64,000 nt of DNA, taken from positions 62,001-126,000 of the forward strand of contig NZ_FNRI01000005.1 of NCBI RefSeq assembly GCF_900107675.1, written 5' to 3'. Below, piece by piece: positions 34,917-44,702 of the stretch; the stretch's first letter is position 1, and the number at the start of each line of letters is the position of its first letter. The position numbers and the translations under genes were made by a program. Source of the DNA: Alistipes timonensis JC136 (lineage in GTDB: Bacteria > Bacteroidota > Bacteroidia > Bacteroidales > Rikenellaceae). The notes below the pieces were generated by a model. It was not told where the DNA came from. It did not search any database and worked only from the letters and a program-made list of their open reading frames with translations.

Positions 34917-37514
34917 ATGAAAAAACGAAATTTCATTTTTGCAGTGGCATGCTTGTCGATATGCCTGGGAGGATTTCCGGGGACGGCATCTGCGTTCTGG
35001 CCGTTCGGCAAAAAGAAAAAAGCCGGGACTGAAATGTCCCAAAGCGACTCCACAGCCAATAAAAAGAGCAAGTACGACGAATTTTTCAAAGAAAAGCACG
35101 AGACGGCGCGCGGTCTGATCACCCTGCACAAAATGAAGGGCAAACTCTATTTCGAACTCCCGGTGAACCTGCTGGGACGGGAAATGCTAATCGGCTCCAC
35201 GGTGACGGAGATCAGCGAGAACGCCAACGCCGTCGTAGGCTCGAAGCCCACACAGCCGTTGCACGTCCTGTTTACGAAGACCGACACCCATGTGCAGCTC
35301 CGGGAGGTGAATGCCGATTACATCGCAACCGATGCGGCGATCGACAGGGCCCTGGAAAAGAGCAGCATCGGCTCGATCCTGAAAAACGCCAAAATCGAAA
35401 CGTTCAACAACGACAGCACGGCCGTGGTGTTCGACATGACCAGCTTTTTCGTCGGGGACAACAAGAAAATGAGCCCTTTCGACCGGAACTCGCTTTACGG
35501 ATCGGCATTCAAAAGAACCGAGAGCTTCAAAAGCGAAAATTCCTATTTGAGCGGAATCAAAGCCTTCGGTGACAACGTTTCGGTGCGCAGCTGCCTTTCG
35601 TACACCTATTCGCTGGCCTCGTACGGTGACGGGAAAACGCTCCTGAAAGACGCTCCGTTCACGGTGGAAATGACCCGTTCGATCATTCTGCTGCCGGAGA
35701 AACCCTACCGTCCCCGCATGGCGGATTATCGGATCGGAGTCTTCTTCACACCCCGGATGCAACTGGGTGAAGGCTCCCGGACGACGGCTCCCGTCTATTA
35801 CGCCAACCGCTGGCAGCTCGCGCCGTCCGACACCGCCGCCTTCCGCCGCGGGGAGAAAGTCAGGCCCGTAAAGCCCATCGTGTTTTACGTCGACAGCGAC
35901 TTCCCGGCCAAATGGAGACCCTATATCAAAGAAGGAATCAACCAGTGGCAGGAATTGTTCGAGGAGATCGGATTCAAAGACGCCATCGAAGCCCGGGATT
36001 TTCCGACGGATGACCCCGAATTCGACCCCGACAACCTGAAATACTCCTGTGTGCGCTATGCCCCGATCGGCATCCAGAATGCCATGGGGCCCTCATGGGT
36101 CGATCCCCGCAGCGGCGAGATCCTGAATGCGTCGGTGTATGTCTATCACGACATCGTGCGGCTGATCAACAAATGGCGTTTCGTACAGACCGCCACGGTC
36201 GACGAAGAGGTCCGTCAGGCGGAGCTTCCGGACGAGATTCTGGGCGACGCCCTCCGTTACGTCATCTCGCACGAGATCGGCCATTGCCTCGGCTTCATGC
36301 ACAACATGAGCGCATCGTCGGTCATTCCGGTCGATTCGCTCCGTTCGCCGACCTTCACCCGGCAGCACGGGACCACGACTTCCATCATGGACTATGCCCG
36401 CTTCAACTATGTAGCGCAGCCCGGGGACAAAGAGCGCGGCGTCAAACTCACGCCGCCCCGGTTCGGGATTCACGACCGGTATCTGGTCCACTGGACCTAC
36501 ATGCCTGTTTTCGAAGCGGCAAACGTCGAGGAAGAGGCTCCGATCACAGCCAAATGGATCACCGATGCCGTAAAGGAACATCCGTGGGCCCGTTACGGAA
36601 AACAGCAGTTCTCGGTAAGGTTCTTCGATCCCCGGTCGCAGACGGAAGACCTGGGCGACGACGTGGTGAAAGCGACCCGTTACGGCGTGAAGAACCTCAA
36701 AACGCTGATCGGCGATTACGACAAGTGGATCACCTCGGGCGACGATGATTTCGAGTTCCGGACAGAGATATTGGAGGGCATCATCAACCAGATGGCCATG
36801 TACATCCAGCACGTCTACCTGAATGTGGGCGGACTTTACAAGAATGAAGTGAAGGCCGACGATACGCTGCCGGCATTCGCGAACATTCCCACCGAAAAGC
36901 AGGTCGCAGCCCTGAAATACATGTTCGAACTCTACGGCGATCTCGACTGGCTGGATAACCGCGAACTGATGAACAAACTGGCGATCATGGGCTCCCCCAA
37001 GGCTGCCGTGGCCAACATGCTCGGCGGGCTGATCATCTCCGCGCCGTTCAGCGTCTCCCTGTCGGCCGACGTGGCCGGAAATTCCTTCTCGTTCCGGGAC
37101 TGCGCCGATATCGTCTATGATTTCATCTGGAAGCCGACCGTCAACGGCCGGAAACTCACGCGCGAACAGATGGACATTCAGAAACAGTACGTCGAACAGA
37201 TGATGGGAGTCGGCAACTTCCCGCTGCCCAAGGCCTCGGGAAAAGGCTTTGCCGATCAGCAGCACGACATGACCGCCTGCACCTGCAACCTCCACGGCGA
37301 GAACCTTTGCGGCGAAATAAGCTACGATCCCGTATCGGGATTCGGATGGTCGCCCCGTGCGATCTTCAACCGCGGACAAGCAACCGTCGCAGATATTTAC
37401 GCCTACGTTTCAAAGGTTCAAACGCTGCTCAAAAGCCGGGTGGACAATGCTCCGAAAGAGACAAAAGCACATTATGAATTGTTGCTGCGCACCATCGAGC
37501 TCGGTTTAAAATAG
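34917..37514 (+). CDS. Secreted zinc-dependent metalloprotease (DUF5117/DUF5118 type), locus 2
   Basis: An 865-residue exported protein with signal peptide (to about residue 27) and the 'KYDEFFKEKHETARGLITLH' segment shared with its paralogues. The zinc motif HEIGHCLGFMH (H452, E453, H456, H462) and Met-turn SIMDY are intact, so it should be an active metzincin-like peptidase. It is closely similar to the locus-1 enzyme over the whole catalytic region, for example 'MGPSWVDPRSGEI' and 'QTEDLGDDVVKATRYG'. It is followed after 12 bp by a degenerate paralogue. Substrate is unknown. Confidence 0.93.
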   Translation: MKKRNFIFAVACLSICLGGFPGTASAFWPFGKKKKAGTEMSQSDSTANKKSKYDEFFKEKHETARGLITLHKMKGKLYFELPVNLLGREMLIGSTVTEISENANAVVGSKPTQPLHVLFTKTDTHVQLREVNADYIATDAAIDRALEKSSIGSILKNAKIETFNNDSTAVVFDMTSFFVGDNKKMSPFDRNSLYGSAFKRTESFKSENSYLSGIKAFGDNVSVRSCLSYTYSLASYGDGKTLLKDAPFTVEMTRSIILLPEKPYRPRMADYRIGVFFTPRMQLGEGSRTTAPVYYANRWQLAPSDTAAFRRGEKVRPVKPIVFYVDSDFPAKWRPYIKEGINQWQELFEEIGFKDAIEARDFPTDDPEFDPDNLKYSCVRYAPIGIQNAMGPSWVDPRSGEILNASVYVYHDIVRLINKWRFVQTATVDEEVRQAELPDEILGDALRYVISHEIGHCLGFMHNMSASSVIPVDSLRSPTFTRQHGTTTSIMDYARFNYVAQPGDKERGVKLTPPRFGIHDRYLVHWTYMPVFEAANVEEEAPITAKWITDAVKEHPWARYGKQQFSVRFFDPRSQTEDLGDDVVKATRYGVKNLKTLIGDYDKWITSGDDDFEFRTEILEGIINQMAMYIQHVYLNVGGLYKNEVKADDTLPAFANIPTEKQVAALKYMFELYGDLDWLDNRELMNKLAIMGSPKAAVANMLGGLIISAPFSVSLSADVAGNSFSFRDCADIVYDFIWKPTVNGRKLTREQMDIQKQYVEQMMGVGNFPLPKASGKGFADQQHDMTACTCNLHGENLCGEISYDPVSGFGWSPRAIFNRGQATVADIYAYVSKVQTLLKSRVDNAPKETKAHYELLLRTIELGLK

Positions 37515-37526
37515 AAAGTCCCGACT

Positions 37527-40160
37527 ATGAAATACTACAAGATATTACTTTTAGGACTGGTTATCGGGAGCCTGGCAATTCCTGTACAGGAGAGTTGCGC
37601 TGCCGGAAAGAAAAAGAAAAAAGAGACGGCCGACAGCGTGAAAACAGCGCCGAAAGCCACCGCATACGACAAGCTTTTCAAAGGCAAGAAAGGGGTCGTC
37701 CACAAAAAGGGCGTCATGACCGTTCATAAGGTAGAGGACAAAATTTATCTGGAAGTGCCTGTCGGCATTTTCGGGCGCGATTTGCTGGTGGACACCCACA
37801 TCGACCGCACGAGCGATGTCGGACTGCTGGCCCCGGGGCAGAAAGCCGCTCCCAGCCAACGGCTGCGGATCGACCGGACCGACTCGCTGGTATTATTCCG
37901 CAAGCCTGCCTACAACGTCTATGCAAAAGGCGACGACGCCAATGTCGAAAGCGCACTGCGTGCTTCACGGATCGGCCCCATCGTCAAAACGTTCCCCATC
38001 GCCGCCGTCAACAACGACAGCACGGCGGTCGTGTTCAACGCCACCTCCTATTTCCAAGGAAGCAACAACGATATCGTCAACCTGCGAGGCGTTCCCGTGG
38101 GAGAGGGTCTTTTCATTTATGAAAACGCACATATCGCCGACCGGTCGCAGATCGACGGCGTGGAGGCCTTCAACAACAGCATCGCCGTTTCGTCCGAGGT
38201 CGGCATCCGGCTGACACTGGCGTTCCCAATGGGCATCCTGGATGAAAAGCCGGAGACATCGGCCGGCATCGTCACCTCGCTGACCCTGCTGCCGGACGAA
38301 AAGATGAAGGTCCGGAAAGCCGATCCGCGGATCGGAACCTCGTATGTCCGTTACACCTCCTTCAGCGACAAAGGCAGCAAAGAGGGCTATTTCGCCGGGC
38401 GGTGGAAACTGGAAGCGAAAGAGCCCGAAAAAATCCGCCGGGGAGAACTCTCCGAACCGGTCAAACCGATCGTGATCTATATCGACACCCTGTTTTCGGA
38501 AAATTGGGCCCGGGCGATCCGGACCGGAATCGAGAAATGGAACCCGGTGCTGGAACAGGCGGGATTCGAACGGGCGATCCGGGTGGAACGCTATCCGTCC
38601 GACAGCGCTTTCCGGGCAGACGACCCGCTGATCAGCCGCGTCGTCTATTCGGCATCTACCGGAAACACCGTCACGCTGAACCGGCTGCCCGATCCGCGCA
38701 CGGGTGAGATCATGAGTGTTTCACTGACCGTACCGCGTGATTTTGCCGAAAGCGCCCGCAAGGAGGCCGTCTATACTATCGCCAACACCGACCGCCGTTA
38801 TGCAGGCTACTATCTGTCCGACGAAGCGGTTTGTGAAGTGCTGACCGCAAAGGTCATGCAGCGAATGGCGGCAGCCCTGGGCCTGGCCCCCAACCTGGCC
38901 GGCAGCATGGCCTACTCCCCGGAACAGCTGCGCGATCCGGCCTTTACCCGAAAATACGGCTTCACGGCATCCGTCACCGACGATGTGCTGTTCAACTATG
39001 CGGCACGCCCCGGCGACCGGGAGCGCGGCGTGGCAACGATCATCGACAAGCCCGGTATCTACGACGAGTTCGCCGTCAAATGGCTGTACACGCCTTTGGA
39101 AAGCGATGAAAAAGAGACGCTGGACAAGTGGCTCGCCGAAAAGGCCGGCGACCCCCGCTTTTTCTACGGCAAACAGAGCGGAATATCGTTCGCCCTCGAT
39201 CCCCGGGCGCAAAAAGGCGACCTGGGCAGCGACATAACCGTTTCGATGGCGCAAAATATCGAAAACCTGAAGTTCATCATCGCCAATGCTCCCGGATGGC
39301 TCAAAGACGACAGCATTCCCGAATCCTACAAGGACCTGTTCCCGGATTTCGTATTCCTGAAAATATACGACTACGTGCGCTATCTGTCCGGCTATATCGG
39401 CGGAATTTACCAGAACGAGCCCCACGCAGACAATATGCAGCCGGCCAACATCCCGGTTCCGGCACACGTGCAGAAGCAAGCCCTGAAAGCGGTGCTCGAA
39501 CTGTGCGAAGATTTATCCTGGATGGATGCCAATCGTGAGTTCATGTATCTGGGAGGCCCGAACAGCACGCTTTCTGCATTAGCCTATACGAGCATGCCGA
39601 TCATGCAAATCATGAACCGTGTCGCCCGGATGGCCCTCAGCGTCGAAAAATCGGAGGCCCCCTATACGCAGGAAGAGGCGCTCAACGATATCGCAACGTT
39701 CATTTTCAAAGATGTCCGGAAGGGAAAAGCATTGACCCCCGCCCGCATGACTTACGCAGGACAATACATTGCGTTCTTGCTCAACGGATCGCCCGTGCTG
39801 AAAGCGAATCTGAAAAAGGCGAAAAGCAATGGCAAGTCGCTTGCCGACGAGGCTGTCGATCCGTTCTCCGAATGGGAAGAAAGCAACCGCCGGATCGCCT
39901 CGATCCGTTACGCTGCCGGTTCCGCATCCGGACTGCTCCCGGACGACCTGACCGAAACTGGCGTCACGACGCAGGCCATGCAACCGACGACGACGATCTA
40001 TTACTACTTTCCGAAAAACACGGAACCCGTCTATTTCGGGAAAATGAAAGATGCCCGCAGAGACATACAACGGGCAATCGGCAATTGCAATAATGCAATG
40101 GACCGCGGCGCCCTGAAATATTATCTCTCCCTGATCGACATGGCGCTGACCGGGAAATAA
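37527..40160 (+). CDS. Metalloprotease homologue lacking the catalytic site (pseudoenzyme), locus 2
   Basis: An 877-residue exported protein colinear with its neighbour: signal peptide, Lys-rich linker, 'AYDKLFKGKKG', 'PVKPIVIYIDTLFSENWA' and the C-terminal 'FNYAARPGDRERGVA' region. At the zinc site the neighbour's HEIGHCLGFMH aligns with QRMAAALGLAP, so His-Glu become Gln445-Arg446 and the other two His become Ala449 and Pro455. The Met-turn SIMDY aligns with SVTDD. The frame is intact over 877 codons, so it is not a decaying gene. It may bind substrate or regulate the active partner. It is the last gene of locus 2, followed by a terminator. Confidence 0.9.
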   Translation: MKYYKILLLGLVIGSLAIPVQESCAAGKKKKKETADSVKTAPKATAYDKLFKGKKGVVHKKGVMTVHKVEDKIYLEVPVGIFGRDLLVDTHIDRTSDVGLLAPGQKAAPSQRLRIDRTDSLVLFRKPAYNVYAKGDDANVESALRASRIGPIVKTFPIAAVNNDSTAVVFNATSYFQGSNNDIVNLRGVPVGEGLFIYENAHIADRSQIDGVEAFNNSIAVSSEVGIRLTLAFPMGILDEKPETSAGIVTSLTLLPDEKMKVRKADPRIGTSYVRYTSFSDKGSKEGYFAGRWKLEAKEPEKIRRGELSEPVKPIVIYIDTLFSENWARAIRTGIEKWNPVLEQAGFERAIRVERYPSDSAFRADDPLISRVVYSASTGNTVTLNRLPDPRTGEIMSVSLTVPRDFAESARKEAVYTIANTDRRYAGYYLSDEAVCEVLTAKVMQRMAAALGLAPNLAGSMAYSPEQLRDPAFTRKYGFTASVTDDVLFNYAARPGDRERGVATIIDKPGIYDEFAVKWLYTPLESDEKETLDKWLAEKAGDPRFFYGKQSGISFALDPRAQKGDLGSDITVSMAQNIENLKFIIANAPGWLKDDSIPESYKDLFPDFVFLKIYDYVRYLSGYIGGIYQNEPHADNMQPANIPVPAHVQKQALKAVLELCEDLSWMDANREFMYLGGPNSTLSALAYTSMPIMQIMNRVARMALSVEKSEAPYTQEEALNDIATFIFKDVRKGKALTPARMTYAGQYIAFLLNGSPVLKANLKKAKSNGKSLADEAVDPFSEWEESNRRIASIRYAAGSASGLLPDDLTETGVTTQAMQPTTTIYYYFPKNTEPVYFGKMKDARRDIQRAIGNCNNAMDRGALKYYLSLIDMALTGK

Positions 40161-40180
40161 AGAGACCCAAAACTATCCAT

Positions 40181-40219
40181 TAAAAAAAGAAGACTTACCC
40201 GAAAGGTAAGTCTTCTTTT
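40181..40219. terminator. Bidirectional terminator at the end of locus 2
   Basis: AAAGAAGACTTACC and GGTAAGTCTTCTTTT form a long perfect stem around CGAAA, with A-run before and T-run after. It also serves the convergent gene at 40231-40785. Confidence 0.92.
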
Positions 40220-40230
40220 CGATTTTCCGG

Positions 40231-40785
40231 TCAGAAGCGGTACCGCGCTCCGACCAACAAGCTGCCCGAGGTTCCGATACCCGCTTCGGCATAAGCCGCG
40301 ATACGTCCGCCGACCTCGACGCCGACGGGCGACACCTGAAAGGCGAAAAGCGTGGATTTGTCGCTCTGTCCCCCGATCTTGGCCTTGGAGAACGAAGCGC
40401 CCGCACCCACCCGCGTATAGAACGACACGATCTTCAGGTTCAGCCAGTTCCACTTTACATTGGGCATCAGCGTCCAGTAGCGGTTTTTGATCTCCGAACC
40501 GGTCTTCTTGATCTCCTGCGTGTTCGAGGAGTAGGCGACCTGTGCGCCGATGCGCAGACTGCCGATCACCCGGAAGCTGTAACCCACGGTGACGGTGCCC
40601 CACCCCGTAAGGTCGGTGTCGGAGCCTGCGATGACCCCGGTCAGGATGTTGCTGTACGAATCTATCCAGTCCGTCACAGGCGCAACGCCGTAAGAGACGG
40701 AAACCTCGCTGCGACGCGATCCCTGGGCCGCGGCGGGCACGGCCGTGGCCAAAATAACGGCGGCCATCAGCAATTTTTTGATCAT
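40231..40785 (-). CDS. Outer-membrane beta-barrel protein
   Basis: A 184-residue protein with signal peptide (MIKKLLMAAVILATAVPAAA-QG) and alternating polar/hydrophobic strands. Examples are 'GWGTVTVGYSFRVIGSLRIG' and the last strand 'SLLVGARYRF' ending in Phe, the outer-membrane insertion signal. It resembles small OmpW/OmpA-barrel type proteins; the exact family is not clear. The start ATG 40785 is chosen because a longer frame to 41208 is only a shadow of the acyl-CoA dehydrogenase. It is monocistronic. Confidence 0.82.
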   Translation of the reverse strand: MIKKLLMAAVILATAVPAAAQGSRRSEVSVSYGVAPVTDWIDSYSNILTGVIAGSDTDLTGWGTVTVGYSFRVIGSLRIGAQVAYSSNTQEIKKTGSEIKNRYWTLMPNVKWNWLNLKIVSFYTRVGAGASFSKAKIGGQSDKSTLFAFQVSPVGVEVGGRIAAYAEAGIGTSGSLLVGARYRF

Positions 40786-40837
40786 AATTTTCTGGTTTAA
40801 GGGTTTACAGCCGTAAATATAGCAAAAACCGCGCTGC

Positions 40838-40873
40838 AAAAAAACGGGAGGACCTTCGAAAAAAGTCCTCCCG
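40838..40873 (-). terminator. Terminator of the ETF/acyl-CoA dehydrogenase operon
   Basis: On the minus strand CGGGAGGAC and GTCCTCCCG form a 9-bp stem with an 11-nt loop, followed by seven T. Confidence 0.88.
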
Positions 40874-40898
40874 ATAGACGGATTCGCATCCGTGGTTT

Positions 40899-42623
40899 CT
40901 AATTCTCCTGCTCGACGGCCTTGAACAGCGCGACATCCTCCGTCGTGGAGTTCATCACGTAGGTATAGGCCTCCGCGATCTTCGACTCGGCGAGCTTGCA
41001 GAAGACGCGCGCCGAAGCAACGTACTCCTCCGCCTGGCCGGCCTGACGGGCCAACAGGTAGGTGATGATGATGTATCCGGCGGTCTCCACCAGGCGGCGG
41101 GCATGGAAATCCTTGAACCCGCAGACCTCCTTGTCCCCGGCCTCGACACGAGCCTGCATCTCCGTGAACTTCACGGTCAGCTCCTTGAGTTTCGTGACCA
41201 CGGGGCACATCGCCTCCGAATAGCTCTCGGCGGCATAGCGCTCGATCTGCTCCATGAACGTACCTTTCGTCACGGCGTTGATAGCCGCCACGACCTGCAG
41301 CTGCGAGGTGCCCTCGTAGATGTTCATGATACGGGCGTCGCGGTAGAGCCGCTCGCAGGGATAGTCCTTCATGAAGCCCGAACCGCCGTGGATCTGGACG
41401 GCGTCATAGGCCAGCTGGTTGGCATACTCCGACGAGAAGAGTTTCACCAGCGGGGTGAAGCCGTCCGCAAGGCGGTTATAGAACTTCATCTCCTGACGCT
41501 CCTCGGCTTCGAGCGAACGCTCGTGAGAGATATGGCCGTACTGCTTGTAGACCTCGACGAAACGCGCGGTTTCGTACAGCAGCGCGCGCACGCCCTGCAC
41601 CTTGGCCTTCATGTTCGAAAGCATCTCCGACACGGCGGCGAACTGGATGATCGGCTTGCCGAACTGGGCGCGCTCGTGGGCATATTTCAGGGCCTCGCGG
41701 TAAGCGGCCTCGCACGTACCCACCGACTGGGCGCCGATACCCAGACGGGCGGCGTTCATCAGCGACATCACATATTTGATAAGACCCATCTTCCGGTCGC
41801 CGACCAACTGTGCCGGGGCGTTCGTGAAGACCAGCTCGCACGTCGGCGAACCCTTGATACCGAGTTTGTTCTCGATACGGCGCACCTTCACGCCGCCGTC
41901 GCGCTTGTCATAGACCAGCATCGACAAGCCGCGGGCGTCGGTCGTACCCTCTTCGGTACGCGCCAGCACGAGCGAAACCTCGCCGTCGCCGTTGGTGATG
42001 AAGCGCTTCACGCCGTTCAGCAGCCAGGTCTGCTTCTCCTCCGACCACGTAGCTTTGAGCATCACGGCTCCGAGGTCCGAACCGGCATCGGGCTCCGTGA
42101 GGTCCATGGCGCACGTCGCGCCCGCCGAAACCCACGGCAGGTATTTCTGTTTGATCTCCTCCGAAGCGAACTCATTGAGCGTCTCGGCGCAGTCCTGCAG
42201 TCCCCAGATGTTCTCGAAACTGGCGTCGGCGCGTGCGACCATCTCGTTGGCCATCACGAAGCAGATCAGCGGGAAGTTCAGTCCGTCGTACTTGCGGGGA
42301 AGCGTCATGCCGCTCAGGCCCGCATCGACGACGGCCTTCATGTTGACGACCGTACCCGAAGCATACTCCACATGGTCGTTGACCACGCGCGGACCCTCGT
42401 GGTCGACCCCCTCGGCATTGGGGGCGATTACATCGCCGCAAACCTCGCCGGCAATCTCCAGCACGCGGCGGTAGTTGTCCATCGCGTCTTCGAAATCCTG
42501 CGGCGCATAGTCGTAGAGGTCTTTCTCCGCGAAACCGCGCTCCTTCAGCTCCACGATCTTGCGCATCAGCGGATGCTGGAGGTGGAACTGCAAATCCTTA
42601 TTATCTGAAAAGAAATTAGCCAT
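40899..42623 (-). CDS. Acyl-CoA dehydrogenase, long form
   Basis: A 574-residue flavoprotein that forms enoyl-CoA by alpha,beta-dehydrogenation of acyl-CoA. The central domain has 'CAMDLTEPDAGSDLGAVML' (flavin/substrate loop). The catalytic Glu is in 'IYEGTSQLQV' (Glu437), and 'QIHGGSGFMKDYPCERLYRD' is the family signature. It is longer than the usual 380-residue enzymes because of an N-terminal extension (about 70 residues) and a C-terminal domain (about 130 residues). The ATG shares one base with the stop of the ETF alpha gene, so it is coupled to its own electron acceptor. Confidence 0.93.
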   Translation of the reverse strand: MANFFSDNKDLQFHLQHPLMRKIVELKERGFAEKDLYDYAPQDFEDAMDNYRRVLEIAGEVCGDVIAPNAEGVDHEGPRVVNDHVEYASGTVVNMKAVVDAGLSGMTLPRKYDGLNFPLICFVMANEMVARADASFENIWGLQDCAETLNEFASEEIKQKYLPWVSAGATCAMDLTEPDAGSDLGAVMLKATWSEEKQTWLLNGVKRFITNGDGEVSLVLARTEEGTTDARGLSMLVYDKRDGGVKVRRIENKLGIKGSPTCELVFTNAPAQLVGDRKMGLIKYVMSLMNAARLGIGAQSVGTCEAAYREALKYAHERAQFGKPIIQFAAVSEMLSNMKAKVQGVRALLYETARFVEVYKQYGHISHERSLEAEERQEMKFYNRLADGFTPLVKLFSSEYANQLAYDAVQIHGGSGFMKDYPCERLYRDARIMNIYEGTSQLQVVAAINAVTKGTFMEQIERYAAESYSEAMCPVVTKLKELTVKFTEMQARVEAGDKEVCGFKDFHARRLVETAGYIIITYLLARQAGQAEEYVASARVFCKLAESKIAEAYTYVMNSTTEDVALFKAVEQEN

Positions 42624-43642
42624 TACTTCGAGTTTTGTTTGTAGTACTTGATCATCTTGGGGATAATTTCGTTGACATCGCCCGTGATGGCGTAGTCGGC
42701 GATCTTGTTGATCGGAGCCTCGGGATCGTTATTGATCGAAATCACCATCGACGACTGGTCCATGCCGGCCGTGTGCTGGATCTGACCCGAAATGCCGCAG
42801 GCGATGTAGAGTTTCGGACGCACCGTGACACCCGTCTGGCCTACCTGGCGCGCATGCTCCGTGAAGCCCGCGTCGACAGCGGCGCGGCTGGCGCCCACTT
42901 CACCGCCCAGTACGTCGGCCAGGTCGTGCACCAGCTTGAAGTTCTCCTTCGAACCCATGCCGTAACCGCCGGCAACGAGGATGCTCGCACCTTTGATGTC
43001 GATCTTACGCTCCTCGATCTGGCGGTCGATGATCTTCACCACGAGGTCCGTGTCCTTGACGAATTTCTTCCAGTCGATCGGCTTCACCTCGCCGGCGCCC
43101 GGTTTGGCGGCGTACTCCTTGCGCATCACGCCCTCGCGGACGGTCGCCATTTGGGGACGGTGGTCGGGGTTGACGATCGTAGCGATGATATTACCGCCGA
43201 AAGCGGGACGGATCTGGTAAAGGAGGTCCTTATACTCCTTGCCCGTCTTGGGGTCCTTGTGGTCGCCGATCTCCAGCTGCGTGCAGTCGGCCGTCAGGCC
43301 GCTGTGCAGCGCCGACGACACACGGGGTGCGAAGTCGCGGCCCACGGGCGTAGCGCCGAAGAGCGCGATCTGGGGTTTCTCCTGCTCGATCAGTCCGCAC
43401 AGCACGGCCGTGTGGGGCAGCGTGCGGAACGGCGCGAAGAGTTCGTCATCGGCAACCCAGACCGTATCGGTTCCGTATTTGGCCAGCTCGGCGGCGATGT
43501 CCGCAAGTTTGTGGCCCAGCACGACGGCCTCGAGTTTCACCCCGAGACGGGTGGCCAGTTCACGACCCTTGGTCAGCAGTTCGAGGCTCACGTCGGCGAC
43601 CTTGCCGCCCTCCGTCTCGATATATACGAATATGTTGTTCAT
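42623..43642 (-). CDS. etfA: Electron transfer flavoprotein, alpha subunit
   Basis: A 339-residue ETF alpha/FixB protein. The C-terminal FAD-binding domain is intact: 'LVAGGYGMGSKENFKLVHDL' begins it and 'YIACGISGQIQHTAGM' and 'ISINNDPEAPINKIADYAIT' complete the signature. The N-terminal domain matches the ETF alpha/beta fold. It lies 12 bp after etfB and overlaps the acyl-CoA dehydrogenase gene by one base, so the three act together in passing electrons from acyl-CoA oxidation or reduction. Confidence 0.96.
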   Translation of the reverse strand: MNNIFVYIETEGGKVADVSLELLTKGRELATRLGVKLEAVVLGHKLADIAAELAKYGTDTVWVADDELFAPFRTLPHTAVLCGLIEQEKPQIALFGATPVGRDFAPRVSSALHSGLTADCTQLEIGDHKDPKTGKEYKDLLYQIRPAFGGNIIATIVNPDHRPQMATVREGVMRKEYAAKPGAGEVKPIDWKKFVKDTDLVVKIIDRQIEERKIDIKGASILVAGGYGMGSKENFKLVHDLADVLGGEVGASRAAVDAGFTEHARQVGQTGVTVRPKLYIACGISGQIQHTAGMDQSSMVISINNDPEAPINKIADYAITGDVNEIIPKMIKYYKQNSK

Positions 43643-43654
43643 CTCCGAAGCGTA

Positions 43655-44536
43655 TTAACCGAGCGTATGGCTCGCAATAAGTTCAACCATCAGTGAATTG
43701 ATATCCTCGTCGGCAGCCGTTAACCGCTTGGCCTCCTTGGCGGCGAAAACCACGTTCTCGATCTTCTTGACCTTCGTGGGCGAACCCGTAAGGCCGAGCT
43801 GTTCGGGATCGGGATTGACATCGGCAGCGGCCCACTCCACGATCTGCAGATACTCCTTCGCAGCGGCGCGCTGTGCGGCGGGCGATTCGGGAGCCGCGGC
43901 GATCTCGGAACCGGCCAGGGCGCCCTTGTACTTCATCACCCGCTTGGCGTTGCGCGGACGGCACTCGGCGGCCGAAGCGTTGACCGTCACCACGGCGGGG
44001 ATCGGACACTCGACAACCTCGGTGCCATGTTCCAGACGGCGTTTCACGACCAGCGCCCCCGCCTTGACCTCGACGATCTCCTCGGCATAGGTCACCTGCG
44101 GAAGGCCGAGTTTCTCGGCAACCTGCGGACCCACCTGCGCGGTGTCGCCGTCGATGGCCTGACGGCCTGCGAAGATCACGTCGGGCGCGATCTTCTTCAG
44201 GGCGCACGAAAGGGCATAGGAGGTAGCCAGCGTATCCGAGCCGGCGAACTCGCGGCCCGAAAGCAGGTAACCGCCGTCGGCGCCGCGGAACATCGCGTCG
44301 CGGATGATGTCGGCGGCACGCTGCGGACCCATCGTAAGGATATGGACCGTGGAGCCCTCGACGCGGTCTTTCAGCCGCAGGGCAGCCTCCAGTGCATTGA
44401 GGTCCTCGGGATTGAAGATGGCCGGGAGCGCCGCGCGGTTGACCGTCCCTTCGGGAGTCATCGCGTCCTTGCCCACGTTGCGGGTGTCGGGCACCTGCTT
44501 GGCCAAAACAAGAATTTTGAGGTTTTGTTGTTGCAT
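43655..44536 (-). CDS. etfB: Electron transfer flavoprotein, beta subunit
   Basis: A 293-residue ETF beta/FixA protein. Typical segments are 'VLAKQVPDTRNVGKDAM' (N-terminus), 'NPEDLNALEAALRLKD', 'IFAGRQAIDGDTAQVGPQVA' and 'AVVTVNASAAECRPRN'. First gene of the etfB-etfA-acyl-CoA dehydrogenase operon. In anaerobes such sets can be bifurcating butyryl-CoA dehydrogenase complexes; the 'IDGDTAQVGPQ' region is consistent with nucleotide binding but does not prove bifurcation. About 156 bp upstream hold no gene. Confidence 0.95.
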   Translation of the reverse strand: MQQQNLKILVLAKQVPDTRNVGKDAMTPEGTVNRAALPAIFNPEDLNALEAALRLKDRVEGSTVHILTMGPQRAADIIRDAMFRGADGGYLLSGREFAGSDTLATSYALSCALKKIAPDVIFAGRQAIDGDTAQVGPQVAEKLGLPQVTYAEEIVEVKAGALVVKRRLEHGTEVVECPIPAVVTVNASAAECRPRNAKRVMKYKGALAGSEIAAAPESPAAQRAAAKEYLQIVEWAAADVNPDPEQLGLTGSPTKVKKIENVVFAAKEAKRLTAADEDINSLMVELIASHTLG

Positions 44537-44670
44537 ATAAGTTAAGTGGTTATATATTGATATCCTTTTCCTGTTACCGCTGTTATCGCAAACGGGCTGT
44601 CAACCCGGATTTCGACCGGAATGCGGACGGACGGCAGCGCAAAACCAACTTCGGATACGTCACCATCCAA

Positions 44671-44702
44671 GCGCCGCCCCTAAAAACCCGTTCTTAACGG
44701 GT
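44671..44702 (-). terminator. Terminator hairpin overlapping the purA stop codon
   Basis: On the minus strand ACCCGTT-AAG-AACGGGT is followed by TTTTA. The TAA stop at 44696-44694 lies in the hairpin. The sequence resembles two other 3' elements at 46161-46190 and 46350-46375. Confidence 0.75.

Noticed and set aside
37527..40160. Treating the protease without a zinc site as a decayed gene
   Set aside because: The whole frame, signal peptide and flanking blocks are kept; only the catalytic residues are replaced.
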